64,000 nt of DNA from Aneurinibacillus tyrosinisolvens (lineage in GTDB: Bacteria > Bacillota > Bacilli > Aneurinibacillales > Aneurinibacillaceae): contig NZ_BBWZ01000027.1 of assembly GCF_001015055.1 (NCBI RefSeq), positions 1 to 64,000 on the forward strand, read 5' to 3'. Shown here piece by piece: positions 35,880 to 44,915 of the stretch (within the stretch, counting starts at the first letter, position 1; each line of letters starts with the position of its first letter). Below the pieces are notes generated by a model. It searched no databases, had not been told where the DNA came from, and saw only the letters and a list, made by a program, of their open reading frames with translations. Made by a program: the position numbers and the translations under genes.

Positions 35880-35884
35880 ACTTA

Positions 35885-35912
35885 ATTTTACTTTCCTTTT
35901 TAGCGGAGTTAA
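35885..35912 (-). promoter_or_regulatory. Candidate promoter of recombinase gene
   Basis: On the minus strand TTAACT, a 16-bp spacer and TAAAAT lead into the right inverted site. The promoter is outside the flanked segment, so inversion would separate it from the gene. Confidence 0.45.
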
Positions 35913-35975
35913 ATACAAAATCAGGTAAAGTGATTGCCAAGCAATTGTTCGCAACTAGCGAAAGAGGGAATGATT

Positions 35976-36185
35976 GTGAACCTTCGGAAAAGAAATGACG
36001 ATCTTCGTACGCAAATAGAGGAAGTAAGGAAACAACTGCATGCAGCATTTGAAAAGAAAAAAGCGTTTTCGGATCCTCACGTTTATTATTTAAGCGTATA
36101 TTTGGATGAACTAATTGTAGAATACCAGAGGAAAAACCAGCCGGATTACCGTTCATTTAAATCATTCAAGGAGAATGGGAAATAA
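35976..36185 (+). CDS. Spo0E-family aspartyl-phosphate phosphatase
   Basis: This small acidic-helical protein of about 69 residues has the Spo0E motif in SVYLDELIVEY (S-x-x-L-D-x-L-I). The family dephosphorylates Spo0A~P and delays sporulation. GTG 35976 is best spaced from AAAGAGGG; ATG 35970 is an alternative two codons earlier. It lies 24 bp ahead of an EAL gene on the same strand, so it may share its transcript. Its presence supports an endospore former. Confidence 0.8.
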   Translation: MNLRKRNDDLRTQIEEVRKQLHAAFEKKKAFSDPHVYYLSVYLDELIVEYQRKNQPDYRSFKSFKENGK

Positions 36186-36208
36186 AGTGGCTTTTTGTAA
36201 CCCCAACA

Positions 36209-36985
36209 TTGGAGAGAATCAGAAGGGAAGAGGGCTTTACTTTGTACAAGACGAACGAATGCAAAAACGTAATAGAAGGGCTAATTGAAAAGAAATTATA
36301 CTATCATACCTATCAACCGTTGTACCGTCTTTCAAGCGGGAGCCTGTTTGGATATGAAGCACTTTTACGATCTGATTTACGCGCTCCGGAACAGCTCTTT
36401 CGTATGGCTGCCGAGTCGGACAGACTAAATGAATTAGATGCGATTTCCTTTTTCAATGCGATTTTAACATTTTATTTATCCAAAGAGTCGCAATCTGGTT
36501 GTTTTTTATTTTTAAATATTTTTCCCTCTACATTAGTGACTCCTTCCTTTTCTGAAGGACTTGAAAAGATAGTATCATCCAACTTGATAATCCCGCATGG
36601 ACGGCTTGTATTGGAAATTAATGAGGGAGAACAGATAGAAGATATGGGTCTGTTCCAGCATGCCGTCGCTATCATGCGGCAGCATGGCTTTCTTATTGCT
36701 ATAGATGATGTAGGGAAAGGAATGGCCTCTTTAAAAAATATAATCGAATTAGAACCTGATTTTATAAAGCTGGACCGGTATTTTTCTGTAAATTTGTCAG
36801 CGTCTAAGAAAAAGCAGAGATGGATTGAGCTGATAGTAGAATATTGTAAGGACGCCAATGTTCAGTTAGTTCTGGAAGGCATTGAGAAATCAGAGGATTT
36901 AGCCACAGCAAAAGCACTGGGGGTTTCAATTGGACAGGGCTATCTACTAGGGAAACCTGACATTCTAGATAATATGATATTTTAA
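36209..36985 (+). CDS. EAL-domain c-di-GMP phosphodiesterase
   Basis: The 258-residue stand-alone EAL domain has YQPLYRLSSGSLFGYEALLR (the EAL motif), FLFLNIFPSTL (catalytic Asn), LVLEINEGE, the metal loop AIDDVGKGMASL (canonical DDFGTG altered to DDVGKG), FIKLDRYF (Lys) and LEGIEKSEDL with GQGYLLGKP. Metal and catalytic residues thus look retained, so degradation of cyclic di-GMP is likely. The TTG start at 36209 has a poor ribosome site; a TTG at 36242 follows GAAGAGGG. No sensory domain is fused. Confidence 0.8.
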   Translation: MERIRREEGFTLYKTNECKNVIEGLIEKKLYYHTYQPLYRLSSGSLFGYEALLRSDLRAPEQLFRMAAESDRLNELDAISFFNAILTFYLSKESQSGCFLFLNIFPSTLVTPSFSEGLEKIVSSNLIIPHGRLVLEINEGEQIEDMGLFQHAVAIMRQHGFLIAIDDVGKGMASLKNIIELEPDFIKLDRYFSVNLSASKKKQRWIELIVEYCKDANVQLVLEGIEKSEDLATAKALGVSIGQGYLLGKPDILDNMIF

Positions 36986-37116
36986 AATATTTAATCTATT
37001 GATATAATTTTTATAGTGAAGTTGTTTTGCTCTGCCATACACTCATTATCTTCTTGTCACGTGGTTATGTTGTCGCTATGTATTCTGGCAAAATTAAAAG
37101 CACTAGGGGAGATTAA

Positions 37117-38484
37117 ATGGAACTAGAAGATAATTTATTATCTATTTTAGAATCACTCCATGATGCGGTTCTTGTCATTTCTAAAGACAGCAAAATTATG
37201 TATGTTAACGGTGCCTATTCACGTCACTTTGGGGTTCCACAGAACAAGATTATCGGACGACAATTAAAAGACGTGGAAGCTGAGGCAAGGATTCTCCAGG
37301 TTGTTCAAAGCGGCCGGCCATTAATCAATGATTATAGCTATGTTCATTCCTTAGGCAAGGATATTTGCGCAAATATTACTCCGCTTCTTGAGAATGGATC
37401 TTTGATTGGTGCTGTCGCAATTATGAAGGATATAAGCGAAGTGGTTGCTCTGCAGGCTGAGCTGGAGCGGTATAAAACATATTCAGACAAATTAGAGCAG
37501 CAGTTAAATCAAGAAATTTTTGCACCTTTAAAGAGCAGGTCAAACAGGATGAGGATTGCCGTTGAGCTTGCGCGTAAGGTTGCCGAAACGGATGCTTCTG
37601 TTCTTCTCTACGGCGAGACAGGTGTAGGAAAGGAGGTAATGGCCAAGGCAATTCATCAGGCAGGCAAACGAGCGAACAAGCCTTTCATTCCTATTAATAT
37701 GGCTTCTATTCCCGAAGCTTTGTTTGAGAGCGAGCTGTTTGGATATGAAGAGGGATCCTTCACCGGTTCTAAAAAAGGAGGGAAACAGGGACTCTTTGAG
37801 CTGGCAAATGAAGGGACCTTGTTTCTGGACGAAATTGGAGAGATGCCGCTTAATCTCCAGGCAAAGATTCTCCGGGCTCTTCAAGAAAAGGGGTTTCAAA
37901 GGATCGGGGGAACAAAGTGGTGTTCATTAGATGTTCGAATTATTTGTGCCACCCATCGCGATCTTCGTCAACTAATAAAACAGGGGAGCTTCCGGGAGGA
38001 CCTTTACTATCGTTTAAATGTTGTGCCGATTCACATCCCTCCTCTTCGTGAGAGGAGGGATGACATTCCCTTTTTAACTAGTCAGGTATTAGCGAACTTA
38101 AACCCCAAATATCAAAAATATGTAACTGTTTTAGAAGAAGTATATGATATATTCGCAAATTATCATTGGCCGGGTAATGTTCGTGAGCTGTCTAATGTTC
38201 TGGAACATATGATAGCTATTTGTACAAAAAACTCCTTAACAGCAGAAGATGTTCCTCACTATATTAGAATAAAGAAAGAAACAGAAGATAAACCTGATGT
38301 ATTCCAACAGGAAGTCACACCTAACCATGTGAATTTAAGTCTAAATGGATTAAAGCAAAAAGTTGAGAAGGAGCTTATTGAAGAAGTTATCAGGAACAGT
38401 AAAAATCGTACAGAGGCAATACGTAAACTCGGGATGAGCAGGAAGTCATTTTATTCAAAGCTCCAGAAATATGGCCTGGCATAA
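37117..38484 (+). CDS. PAS-domain sigma-54 activator (variant GAFTGA loop)
   Basis: This 455-residue regulator combines a PAS domain (about 5-110, VLVISKDSKIMYVNGAYSRHF), AAA+ ATPase and a Fis-like helix-turn-helix (NRTEAIRKLGMSRKSFYSKL). Walker A is GETGVGKE and Walker B FLDEIGEM. The sigma-54 contact loop reads GSFTGS instead of GAFTGA, an uncommon double change. Start ATG 37117 has only a weak GGGGA site. A strong terminator and a -24/-12 promoter follow, so its target is almost certainly the acyl-CoA synthetase operon. Confidence 0.9.
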   Translation: MELEDNLLSILESLHDAVLVISKDSKIMYVNGAYSRHFGVPQNKIIGRQLKDVEAEARILQVVQSGRPLINDYSYVHSLGKDICANITPLLENGSLIGAVAIMKDISEVVALQAELERYKTYSDKLEQQLNQEIFAPLKSRSNRMRIAVELARKVAETDASVLLYGETGVGKEVMAKAIHQAGKRANKPFIPINMASIPEALFESELFGYEEGSFTGSKKGGKQGLFELANEGTLFLDEIGEMPLNLQAKILRALQEKGFQRIGGTKWCSLDVRIICATHRDLRQLIKQGSFREDLYYRLNVVPIHIPPLRERRDDIPFLTSQVLANLNPKYQKYVTVLEEVYDIFANYHWPGNVRELSNVLEHMIAICTKNSLTAEDVPHYIRIKKETEDKPDVFQQEVTPNHVNLSLNGLKQKVEKELIEEVIRNSKNRTEAIRKLGMSRKSFYSKLQKYGLA

Positions 38485-38489
38485 CGTTT

Positions 38490-38538
38490 AAAGTGTTTCC
38501 AAAAGAGACAAGTTGTTTCTTTTGGAAACACTTTTTTT
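38490..38538 (+). terminator. Long perfect terminator after activator gene
   Basis: A 17-bp perfect stem (AAAGTGTTTCCAAAAGA at 38490-38506 with its complement at 38519-38535), a 12-nt loop and a T-run. It isolates the activator from its target operon. Confidence 0.95.
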
Positions 38539-38601
38539 GTTTACTTTGGAAACAAAATTGAGTTTTTTTAAAGAAAAGCCTTTCTGTAAGCAGTCTCAAA
38601 A

Positions 38602-38618
38602 TTGGCATCCAACTTGCA
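38602..38618 (+). promoter_or_regulatory. Sigma-54 (-24/-12) promoter
   Basis: TTGGCAT-N5-TTGCA fits the RpoN consensus (TTGGCAY-N5-TTGCW) with the correct GG-to-GC spacing, 52 bp before the acyl-CoA synthetase start and 118 bp after the activator gene. Confidence 0.9.
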
Positions 38619-38669
38619 AATGGTAACAAATAGGATTACTACTTTAAGGCGAATTGCGGAGGTGAATTT

Positions 38670-40289
38670 ATGGGAGTTACTTGGGAAAAAGAGTTTCAGT
38701 CCTTGATAGCAAAGGAGGTAGTCAATGGGGTCGAAATGAAGGTATACAGGGACAGGCCCAAAACGCTAACTGAGACATTACAGAATAGTGTACAACGTTT
38801 CCCGGATAAAATAGCCCTCGTACATGAAGAACAGCGTCTTACATACGGGGAACTGCAAAAACAGGTGGATTCCATAGCCTACGAGCTGCGGCACCATTAC
38901 GGCGTACAAAAGGGGGATCGTGTAGCTCTTCTTTTAATGAATGGGATTCCTTTTGTCGCAAGTGTATACGCTGCATTCCAAATTGGGGCTGTTGCTGTGC
39001 CTCTTAATACAAAATTAAGAGCACAGGAACTTGAATTTATGCTGCAGAATTCTGGTGCGAAATTGCTGATTACAAACCCTGAATGGTGGCCTGATGTCTC
39101 TGCTGTTCTGGACAGCACCGAGGTGCAGTATACTTTTATCACGGGTAATGAGGAACTCCCGCAAGGTACACAACCATATAGTTGCCTGATTCAGAATCCG
39201 GCTCCACAGGTTATAAGAGAAGAAGTGGATGAACATGATCCCGCGTTGATTATGTATACCTCTGGTACAACAGGACGTCCAAAGGGAGCGGTAAATACCC
39301 ATTTTAACTTAATTCATACTGCAATGAATTATGCCCTATGCTTTAAATTGTCCTCCAATGATTCGACTGTAGTAGCTGTTCCGTTATTTCACATCACTGG
39401 TTTTGCTGCCCAGTTATCCCTCTTTATTTATCTTGGTGGGAAAATTGCGCTTATGCCAATGTTCAATGCACAAAAATTTCTAGAAACATTGCAAAATGAG
39501 CAGATTACCCATTGTATTGCTTCTCCAACCGTTTATGTAATGACAATGATGCAGCCTGATTACACGCGTTATGACACAAAAGCTTTCCGTTGTGCTGCCT
39601 TTGGCGGAGCACCTATGCCAGCGGAAACAGTGAAAATGTTATTGGAATGGAATCCGAATCTTGAATTGCATAACGCCTATGGTTTGACTGAAACTACATC
39701 GCCTGCAACGGTCATGCCTGACGAGCACCAGGTACGCAAACTAAGCACGGTAGGAATTCCGGTACCTGTTGGTGAGGCTCGAATAGCGGAGCCTGGAACA
39801 AAGGAACTACTGCCGGTCGGCCAGATAGGAGAATTGTTAATTAAAGGACCGATGGTTGTCCCGGGATACTGGAACAACGAAGAAGCTACGAAAAATGCCA
39901 TTGAAGACGGCTGGCTATCTACAGGGGATCTTGCCATGGTAGATGAAGAAGGATTTGTTTCTATCATGGACCGAATAAAAGATATGATCAATCGCGGCGG
40001 AGAGAAAATTTATTCAGTTGAGGTAGAAGATGTTCTTTACTCCAATACAAAGATTATGGAAGCTGCTATCGTAGGAGTACCGGATAGTACCTACGGTGAA
40101 GTTGTAAAAGCCTATATTGTTCCCAGAAAAGGTGAGACATTAACGGAAAATGAGGTAAAAGAATGGGTAGCCGAGCGATTGGCAAAATATAAGGTCCCTA
40201 CTTATATCGAATTTTTGGAAGCGTTACCAAGAAATCCGAACGGCAAAATTATCAAAACACAGCTCCGCTATGTTAATGCTGGTAACTAA
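38670..40289 (+). CDS. AMP-forming acyl-CoA synthetase
   Basis: The 539-residue adenylate-forming enzyme activates a carboxylic acid to its CoA ester with ATP. The P-loop-like motif YTSGTTGRPKGA, LHNAYGLTETTSPA, STGDLAMVDEEGF and the catalytic lysine in NPNGKIIK are all present. Which acid is unknown; it looks like the medium/long-chain or aryl-acid group. RBS GGAGGTG precedes ATG 38670. It heads an RpoN-controlled operon with the cyclase-like hydrolase. Confidence 0.92.
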   Translation: MGVTWEKEFQSLIAKEVVNGVEMKVYRDRPKTLTETLQNSVQRFPDKIALVHEEQRLTYGELQKQVDSIAYELRHHYGVQKGDRVALLLMNGIPFVASVYAAFQIGAVAVPLNTKLRAQELEFMLQNSGAKLLITNPEWWPDVSAVLDSTEVQYTFITGNEELPQGTQPYSCLIQNPAPQVIREEVDEHDPALIMYTSGTTGRPKGAVNTHFNLIHTAMNYALCFKLSSNDSTVVAVPLFHITGFAAQLSLFIYLGGKIALMPMFNAQKFLETLQNEQITHCIASPTVYVMTMMQPDYTRYDTKAFRCAAFGGAPMPAETVKMLLEWNPNLELHNAYGLTETTSPATVMPDEHQVRKLSTVGIPVPVGEARIAEPGTKELLPVGQIGELLIKGPMVVPGYWNNEEATKNAIEDGWLSTGDLAMVDEEGFVSIMDRIKDMINRGGEKIYSVEVEDVLYSNTKIMEAAIVGVPDSTYGEVVKAYIVPRKGETLTENEVKEWVAERLAKYKVPTYIEFLEALPRNPNGKIIKTQLRYVNAGN

Positions 40290-40331
40290 TGAATTGAATA
40301 TATTGTATCAATTATAAAGGAGAGGATTTTT

Positions 40332-41294
40332 ATGTCAGCTACAGTAAAAACGATTTCGGAAATTTTAAAGGATGCTCCAAAAAACTGGGGACGCTGGGGA
40401 GCCGAGGACCAATTGGGGGCTGTCAATTTTTTGAATGAAATTCAAGTATTGCGGGGAGTGGCTTCAGTCCAGAGCGGGAAAGTATTCACTTTAGGTTGTC
40501 CAATTGCCCGCAAAGAGGGTGATCCCGTATGGCCGGGGCGTTCTCAACCAGGCCATCATATGACACAGGACCATGGAACTTACTGCTGTGGCAAACTCCA
40601 GCCTCTTGGTGCCGGACTCGAATACGCTGATGATGTTATTTATATGGCTGTTCAAGGATCAACCCAGTTTGATGCCCTTGGCCATGTTTGGTATGACGAC
40701 GAGGTTTATAATGGATTCTCTGCTAACACTACAATCGATGGGATGGAAAAGTGCTCGATTATGCCGATTGCAGAGCACGGGGTAGTGGGGCGCGGGATAT
40801 TGCTTGATGTAGCACGGTATAAGGGCAAGAAATACCTGGACAAGGGGGAAGAAATTACCCTGGATGATTTATTGGAAACAGCAGAAGCACAGGGTGTTTC
40901 CATTGAAAAGCGTGATATTATTTTAATTCGTACCGGATGGATTAGCGTCTTCTATGATCAAGGAGCGAGTGCCTTCTACGAAGGTGAATTCAATGAACCT
41001 GGTATTACGTATACACCAGAATTAGTCCAGTGGTTCCACGATATGGAAATACCAGCCTTCGGAACAGATACGATCGCTAACGAACAAACTGTTTCTTCCC
41101 GCACAGGAACAGCCCTTCCTCTCCATGGCGCACTTCTTCGTAACCTTGGCGTTTCGTTTAATGAGATTGACTGGCTAGAAGATTTAGCTGATGATTGTGC
41201 ATCAGATGGGCAATATACATTCTTGTATGCAGCTGCCCCACTGAAAATCGTTCAGGGAACAGGGGCTCCTGTTAACCCGATTGTTGTGAAGTAA
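40332..41294 (+). CDS. Cyclase-family metal-dependent hydrolase
   Basis: The 320-residue member of the kynurenine formamidase/isatin hydrolase-like cyclase family (PF04199 type) shows the metal-binding region GSTQFDALGHVWYDDEVYNG (compare HxGTHxDxPxH) and DIILIRTGWI, with GTDTIANEQ near the C-terminal third. Such enzymes hydrolyse amide or cyclic ring bonds. The pairing with an acyl-CoA synthetase suggests opening of a ring or amide followed by CoA activation of the acid; this is inference. It lies 42 bp after the synthetase behind AAAGGAGAGG. Confidence 0.83.
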   Translation: MSATVKTISEILKDAPKNWGRWGAEDQLGAVNFLNEIQVLRGVASVQSGKVFTLGCPIARKEGDPVWPGRSQPGHHMTQDHGTYCCGKLQPLGAGLEYADDVIYMAVQGSTQFDALGHVWYDDEVYNGFSANTTIDGMEKCSIMPIAEHGVVGRGILLDVARYKGKKYLDKGEEITLDDLLETAEAQGVSIEKRDIILIRTGWISVFYDQGASAFYEGEFNEPGITYTPELVQWFHDMEIPAFGTDTIANEQTVSSRTGTALPLHGALLRNLGVSFNEIDWLEDLADDCASDGQYTFLYAAAPLKIVQGTGAPVNPIVVK

Positions 41295-41301
41295 TTTCCT
41301 G

Positions 41302-41333
41302 AAAGGGGCGGCCCGCATGCCGTCCCTTTGTTT
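41302..41333 (+). terminator. Terminator after cyclase gene
   Basis: AAAGGGGCGG (41302-41311) pairs with CCGTCCCTTT (41320-41329), one G-T pair included, eight bases after the stop. It ends just before the convergent TPR gene. Confidence 0.7.
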
Positions 41334-41340
41334 ATTGAAA

Positions 41341-42747
41341 TCATGCCCTTTTTGCCATATGAATCGAAAGCTTTTTATAACTGTCCGCTTCTTCTGTCAT
41401 TCCTTTTTCATGGTACAGCTTACTTAACCAGCGTATTGGATCAGGGGCAGTCGGGTTTAACTCCATCTCCCAGGTGAAGCATTCAATGGATTGATCCAAT
41501 AGGCCAAGCTGGTAGTACAATTCCCCCAGCTTCATGAGTTGATCCAAATCACGGGATAAGGTCTCTAACTTCTCCAATTCATGAAATACGCGAAGGCTCC
41601 GATCGTTTTCTCTTATGGGTTCCAGCCATGTCTTCACCTGGTTAAGATCATATTGTTTAAGCAAGCCCATGGTTAAACGGCGTACGAGGGCTTCTTTTTT
41701 TTCGGGTTTAGTAGAGTAGAGGACACTAACGATTCGATTTATGTTTGTCACATTCAAAATGGAGGAGGTATCTACATATTCTAAAATCGTTTCAATCGTC
41801 TCATAATGTGCAGAAGAGAGAGAAGGAATCTGATTGACGATGAAGGACAGAGCCTCAGGGTATCGTTTTAAGCGGATTTGCTCTTGGAGAAAATATTTCG
41901 TTAATGGAGGATAGGCAGGCGAACACTCGCATAGGAATTTTAAAACTGCATACTGTTCTTCAAGCACTAATTCGTGCTGTAATAAATGAATGAACTCATC
42001 ATAGTCATAAAAATCGTGTTTCATTTCGAACAGGTTGATAAATAAGATAAGCCGTTCAAGGGGGCGTGATTGCTGTTGTAGCAGCTGGTGGAGATGGATT
42101 TCATATTTCCGTTCTTTCCGGTTCTGGTAGCAGAATTGTTCCATAAGTAATGGTTCTTGTTCGAGAAGGATTTCCGGATGGGTTTCATCTGCTTTACGGC
42201 ACTTATCAAACTGCGAGGTTCGAATCATTTCCTGCATGGCCTTTATGTCGGGCGAGAAGTGGAGTAATATTTTTGCGATCTGATATGCTTTAGAAAACTG
42301 GCCGTTTCGTTTGAAATGATCAAAGATTTGCCGGATGATGCCGACAAGCTGCTGCTTTTCGATAAAATTATCCATACAGGTGGCTGCCAGGGCAACCTCC
42401 GGAAGTGAAAGTTGATTCTGGATTTGAGTGAACACATCGTTTGCGTCAGGAACATGGGCGTTTCGATTCTTGGGGAGTAAGGGGAGGAAAAGAGGGTGAG
42501 AAGGATGCAAAGTGATTCCTTGTTGAAATGCCTTGTGAAGAAAGGTTTCCTGTTTTATTTCTTCCAGATTTCCTCCGCCCAACAGAATGTTTTTGAAGTA
42601 GACCAAATAAAAAACCGAGTTATTCGAATCGACAATCTCCAACACTTTACTTTGAAGATATACCGCTATTCGATGAACTCGGCCTTGAAAAGTTTTCTGC
42701 GAGGGTTTAAAGTTCCATTTCATTTGATGGGGATCGTTCATATTCAT
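41341..42747 (-). CDS. TPR-like repeat protein, unknown role
   Basis: The 468-residue helical protein has tetratricopeptide-like pairs, clearest near the C-terminus (LMKLGELYYQLGLLDQSIECFTWEMELNP, split here as GELYYQLGLLDQSIECF and RWLSKLYHEKGMTEEADSY). The N-terminal part (KTFQGRVHRIAVYLQSKVLE) looks globular. No signal peptide or membrane helix is evident. It has a good start, ATG 42747 after GGGAGG. It is divergent from the DUF2339 gene, with 126 bp between them for both promoters. I cannot name a function. Confidence 0.7.
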   Translation of the reverse strand: MNMNDPHQMKWNFKPSQKTFQGRVHRIAVYLQSKVLEIVDSNNSVFYLVYFKNILLGGGNLEEIKQETFLHKAFQQGITLHPSHPLFLPLLPKNRNAHVPDANDVFTQIQNQLSLPEVALAATCMDNFIEKQQLVGIIRQIFDHFKRNGQFSKAYQIAKILLHFSPDIKAMQEMIRTSQFDKCRKADETHPEILLEQEPLLMEQFCYQNRKERKYEIHLHQLLQQQSRPLERLILFINLFEMKHDFYDYDEFIHLLQHELVLEEQYAVLKFLCECSPAYPPLTKYFLQEQIRLKRYPEALSFIVNQIPSLSSAHYETIETILEYVDTSSILNVTNINRIVSVLYSTKPEKKEALVRRLTMGLLKQYDLNQVKTWLEPIRENDRSLRVFHELEKLETLSRDLDQLMKLGELYYQLGLLDQSIECFTWEMELNPTAPDPIRWLSKLYHEKGMTEEADSYKKLSIHMAKRA

Positions 42748-42873
42748 GTGGATACCTCCCTTTTTTACAAGTATACCACACTATATTTTTCAAAAACAAA
42801 CAGGTTTGATTGGCTAAAAATTACCAATTTGTTTAAAATTGTGGTATGAATAAAAAAAGAGGTGGTGAAGGCT

Positions 42874-44895
42874 GTGGATTATGAACGGGAAATTGAAGAC
42901 TTAAAAAGGCGAATAGAAACATTGGAATCTGAAGTGGAAGTACTTAAAGCCGGGAAAAAAGAAGGGACCGTGTATCCTGTACACCTTGAAAAAGTTTTTG
43001 ACTTAGGTGCCCGGCTGAAAGGAAAGCCAGAAAGTGTGCAAGAACAACAGCCACCCTTTTTTAAAGAGGAGCTGGAAGCGCTGACGGACTGGGAGCATCT
43101 CATTGCAAAAGTTTGGCTTCCACGTATTTTTTTGGTTGTTTTGTTATTGGGGATTATTTGGGGATTTAAAGCGTCTGTTGATTCTGGACTGTTGACGGAG
43201 CCCCTGCGCATAGCGTTAGGATTTGCCGCAGCTATCGCTTTGCTTGTTCTCGGGCACCGGCAAATACAGAACGAAAGGCCCGTGCTAGGCCAGGTTCTTG
43301 TAGGCGGGAGCATTTCGGTACTGATGATTACGACATTTGCCATGCACGTCCTCTACCAGTATGTTTCTTCTTCCATTGCGTTTTCAATGAACATCGTTTG
43401 GATCGCAGCGGGAATCTTCTTATCCCATCGTTACCGCTCACAGGCATTGGCCATTTTATCATCGTTAGCAGGTTGCCTGATGCCGTTTTTAGTAAAAAGC
43501 GAAAACCCGAACACGCTATTTTTTGTTTCTTATGAAGTTTTGTTGTACGGTGGATTTTTACTCTATGCGATTCGCTTTCATCAGACAATCTTATATTATG
43601 TATCCACGATCCTCCTTCAATTCACGCTGCTTTTCTACAGCTTTGTTACAGCTGGAGAATTTTCTAATATTGTGGCCTCCGGTGCCATTACACAGCACTT
43701 TTTATTAGGCATCTCATTTTGGAGAAACGACATTCAGAACAAATTTCAATACGGCACTATCTTTACGAGCTTTGCAGTAACCGTCGGGTGGACGCTGGGT
43801 TCGTTTGAAAAGGACACAGCAGAATGGATGGTGGGAATCCTTAGCATTATCTACACGGGGTGCGGAGCCTGGCGGTACAAAGCAAAAAGAGAAGCCTCCG
43901 TTATTTTCGTTTCCATGGCGACTTTCGGTTATATGACGTATATTCTGTATGCCCTTGGCGAAAATTACCGCACGGTTTCTCTTCTGCTTGAAGGCGCAAT
44001 AGCGGTTTACCTGGGATATGCTCTACGGTCGAAATGGCAAAAAATAAGCGGATTGGCGGTGTACAGTCTTGCTGGATTAATGACTCTTGTGCATTGGATA
44101 GACTTCGTTTTTTCGATAGAGACCTTTACCTGGACGGTTTTGTTAATGACGTCGGCTGGAATCATCCGGTTGTTACAGCTTCATCATTCAAGTCGGAAAG
44201 TGATTTCAAACGCAACTGCCGGATGGAGTGTCCTGCTGTTGTTCTTCCTTAGTCAGCTGTTATATGCAGCGGTAGATGGATATGATTTTATTGTTCGTAT
44301 GTTAGCTGTTGCCATGCTTTGGCTGGGATTTGCTTTATGCATGATGTGGGCTGATAGTAGAAGGGAAAATAAAACGATGCACGTTGTTTCATGGGTCGTA
44401 TATGGGCTGGCAGCCTGTGGCATTTTCGGCCGCGGGATTGACGAAGTCGCCTCTATTGAAACAATGGCATGGAGTTTCGTTGCGATCACGTTCGGGACTG
44501 TCTTATACCTTTCTCGTAAACATCAAAAAAACGAAAAAATATTTTCTGTATTGGCGATAGCGTATGGAGTATATCTTTTAATATTTGCGACAAGAATAAC
44601 AGGCTTGCTTACAGAAACATACTCCCAGGATACCCAATCCCTATCTGTATCTCTAGTATGGATGGGATACGCCATTGTGTTAATTATTTTAGGAATGAAA
44701 AAAGAAGTGAAAAAGATGAGATTGTATGGAGTATTGTTTATTTTTGTTACACTTTTAAAGGTTGTTTTCTATGATTTACCGAATGTATCCATGTTGGTTC
44801 GTGCTGTTCTCTTTATCGGATTGGGCGGTATTGGAATATTGGTATCCCGCTTATTTTACCGGGATGTAAAACACGACAAAAAAGAAAAACTATAA
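42874..44895 (+). CDS. DUF2339-type multi-pass membrane protein
   Basis: This 673-residue protein starts with a coiled coil (YEREIEDLKRRIETLESEVE) and then has about 18 hydrophobic helices in the layout of DUF2339 proteins (W-rich LIAKVWLPRIFLVVLLLG, GFAAAIALLVLGHRQ, VLGQVLVGGSISVLMITTFA). The role of that family is unknown. I chose GTG 42874 after AGAGGTGG; a GTG four codons upstream overlaps the ribosome site. It is followed, 20 bp later, by a two-component regulator, perhaps by chance. Confidence 0.75.
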   Translation: MDYEREIEDLKRRIETLESEVEVLKAGKKEGTVYPVHLEKVFDLGARLKGKPESVQEQQPPFFKEELEALTDWEHLIAKVWLPRIFLVVLLLGIIWGFKASVDSGLLTEPLRIALGFAAAIALLVLGHRQIQNERPVLGQVLVGGSISVLMITTFAMHVLYQYVSSSIAFSMNIVWIAAGIFLSHRYRSQALAILSSLAGCLMPFLVKSENPNTLFFVSYEVLLYGGFLLYAIRFHQTILYYVSTILLQFTLLFYSFVTAGEFSNIVASGAITQHFLLGISFWRNDIQNKFQYGTIFTSFAVTVGWTLGSFEKDTAEWMVGILSIIYTGCGAWRYKAKREASVIFVSMATFGYMTYILYALGENYRTVSLLLEGAIAVYLGYALRSKWQKISGLAVYSLAGLMTLVHWIDFVFSIETFTWTVLLMTSAGIIRLLQLHHSSRKVISNATAGWSVLLLFFLSQLLYAAVDGYDFIVRMLAVAMLWLGFALCMMWADSRRENKTMHVVSWVVYGLAACGIFGRGIDEVASIETMAWSFVAITFGTVLYLSRKHQKNEKIFSVLAIAYGVYLLIFATRITGLLTETYSQDTQSLSVSLVWMGYAIVLIILGMKKEVKKMRLYGVLFIFVTLLKVVFYDLPNVSMLVRAVLFIGLGGIGILVSRLFYRDVKHDKKEKL

Positions 44896-44915
44896 AGTGA
44901 AAAGGTGAACCGGTT

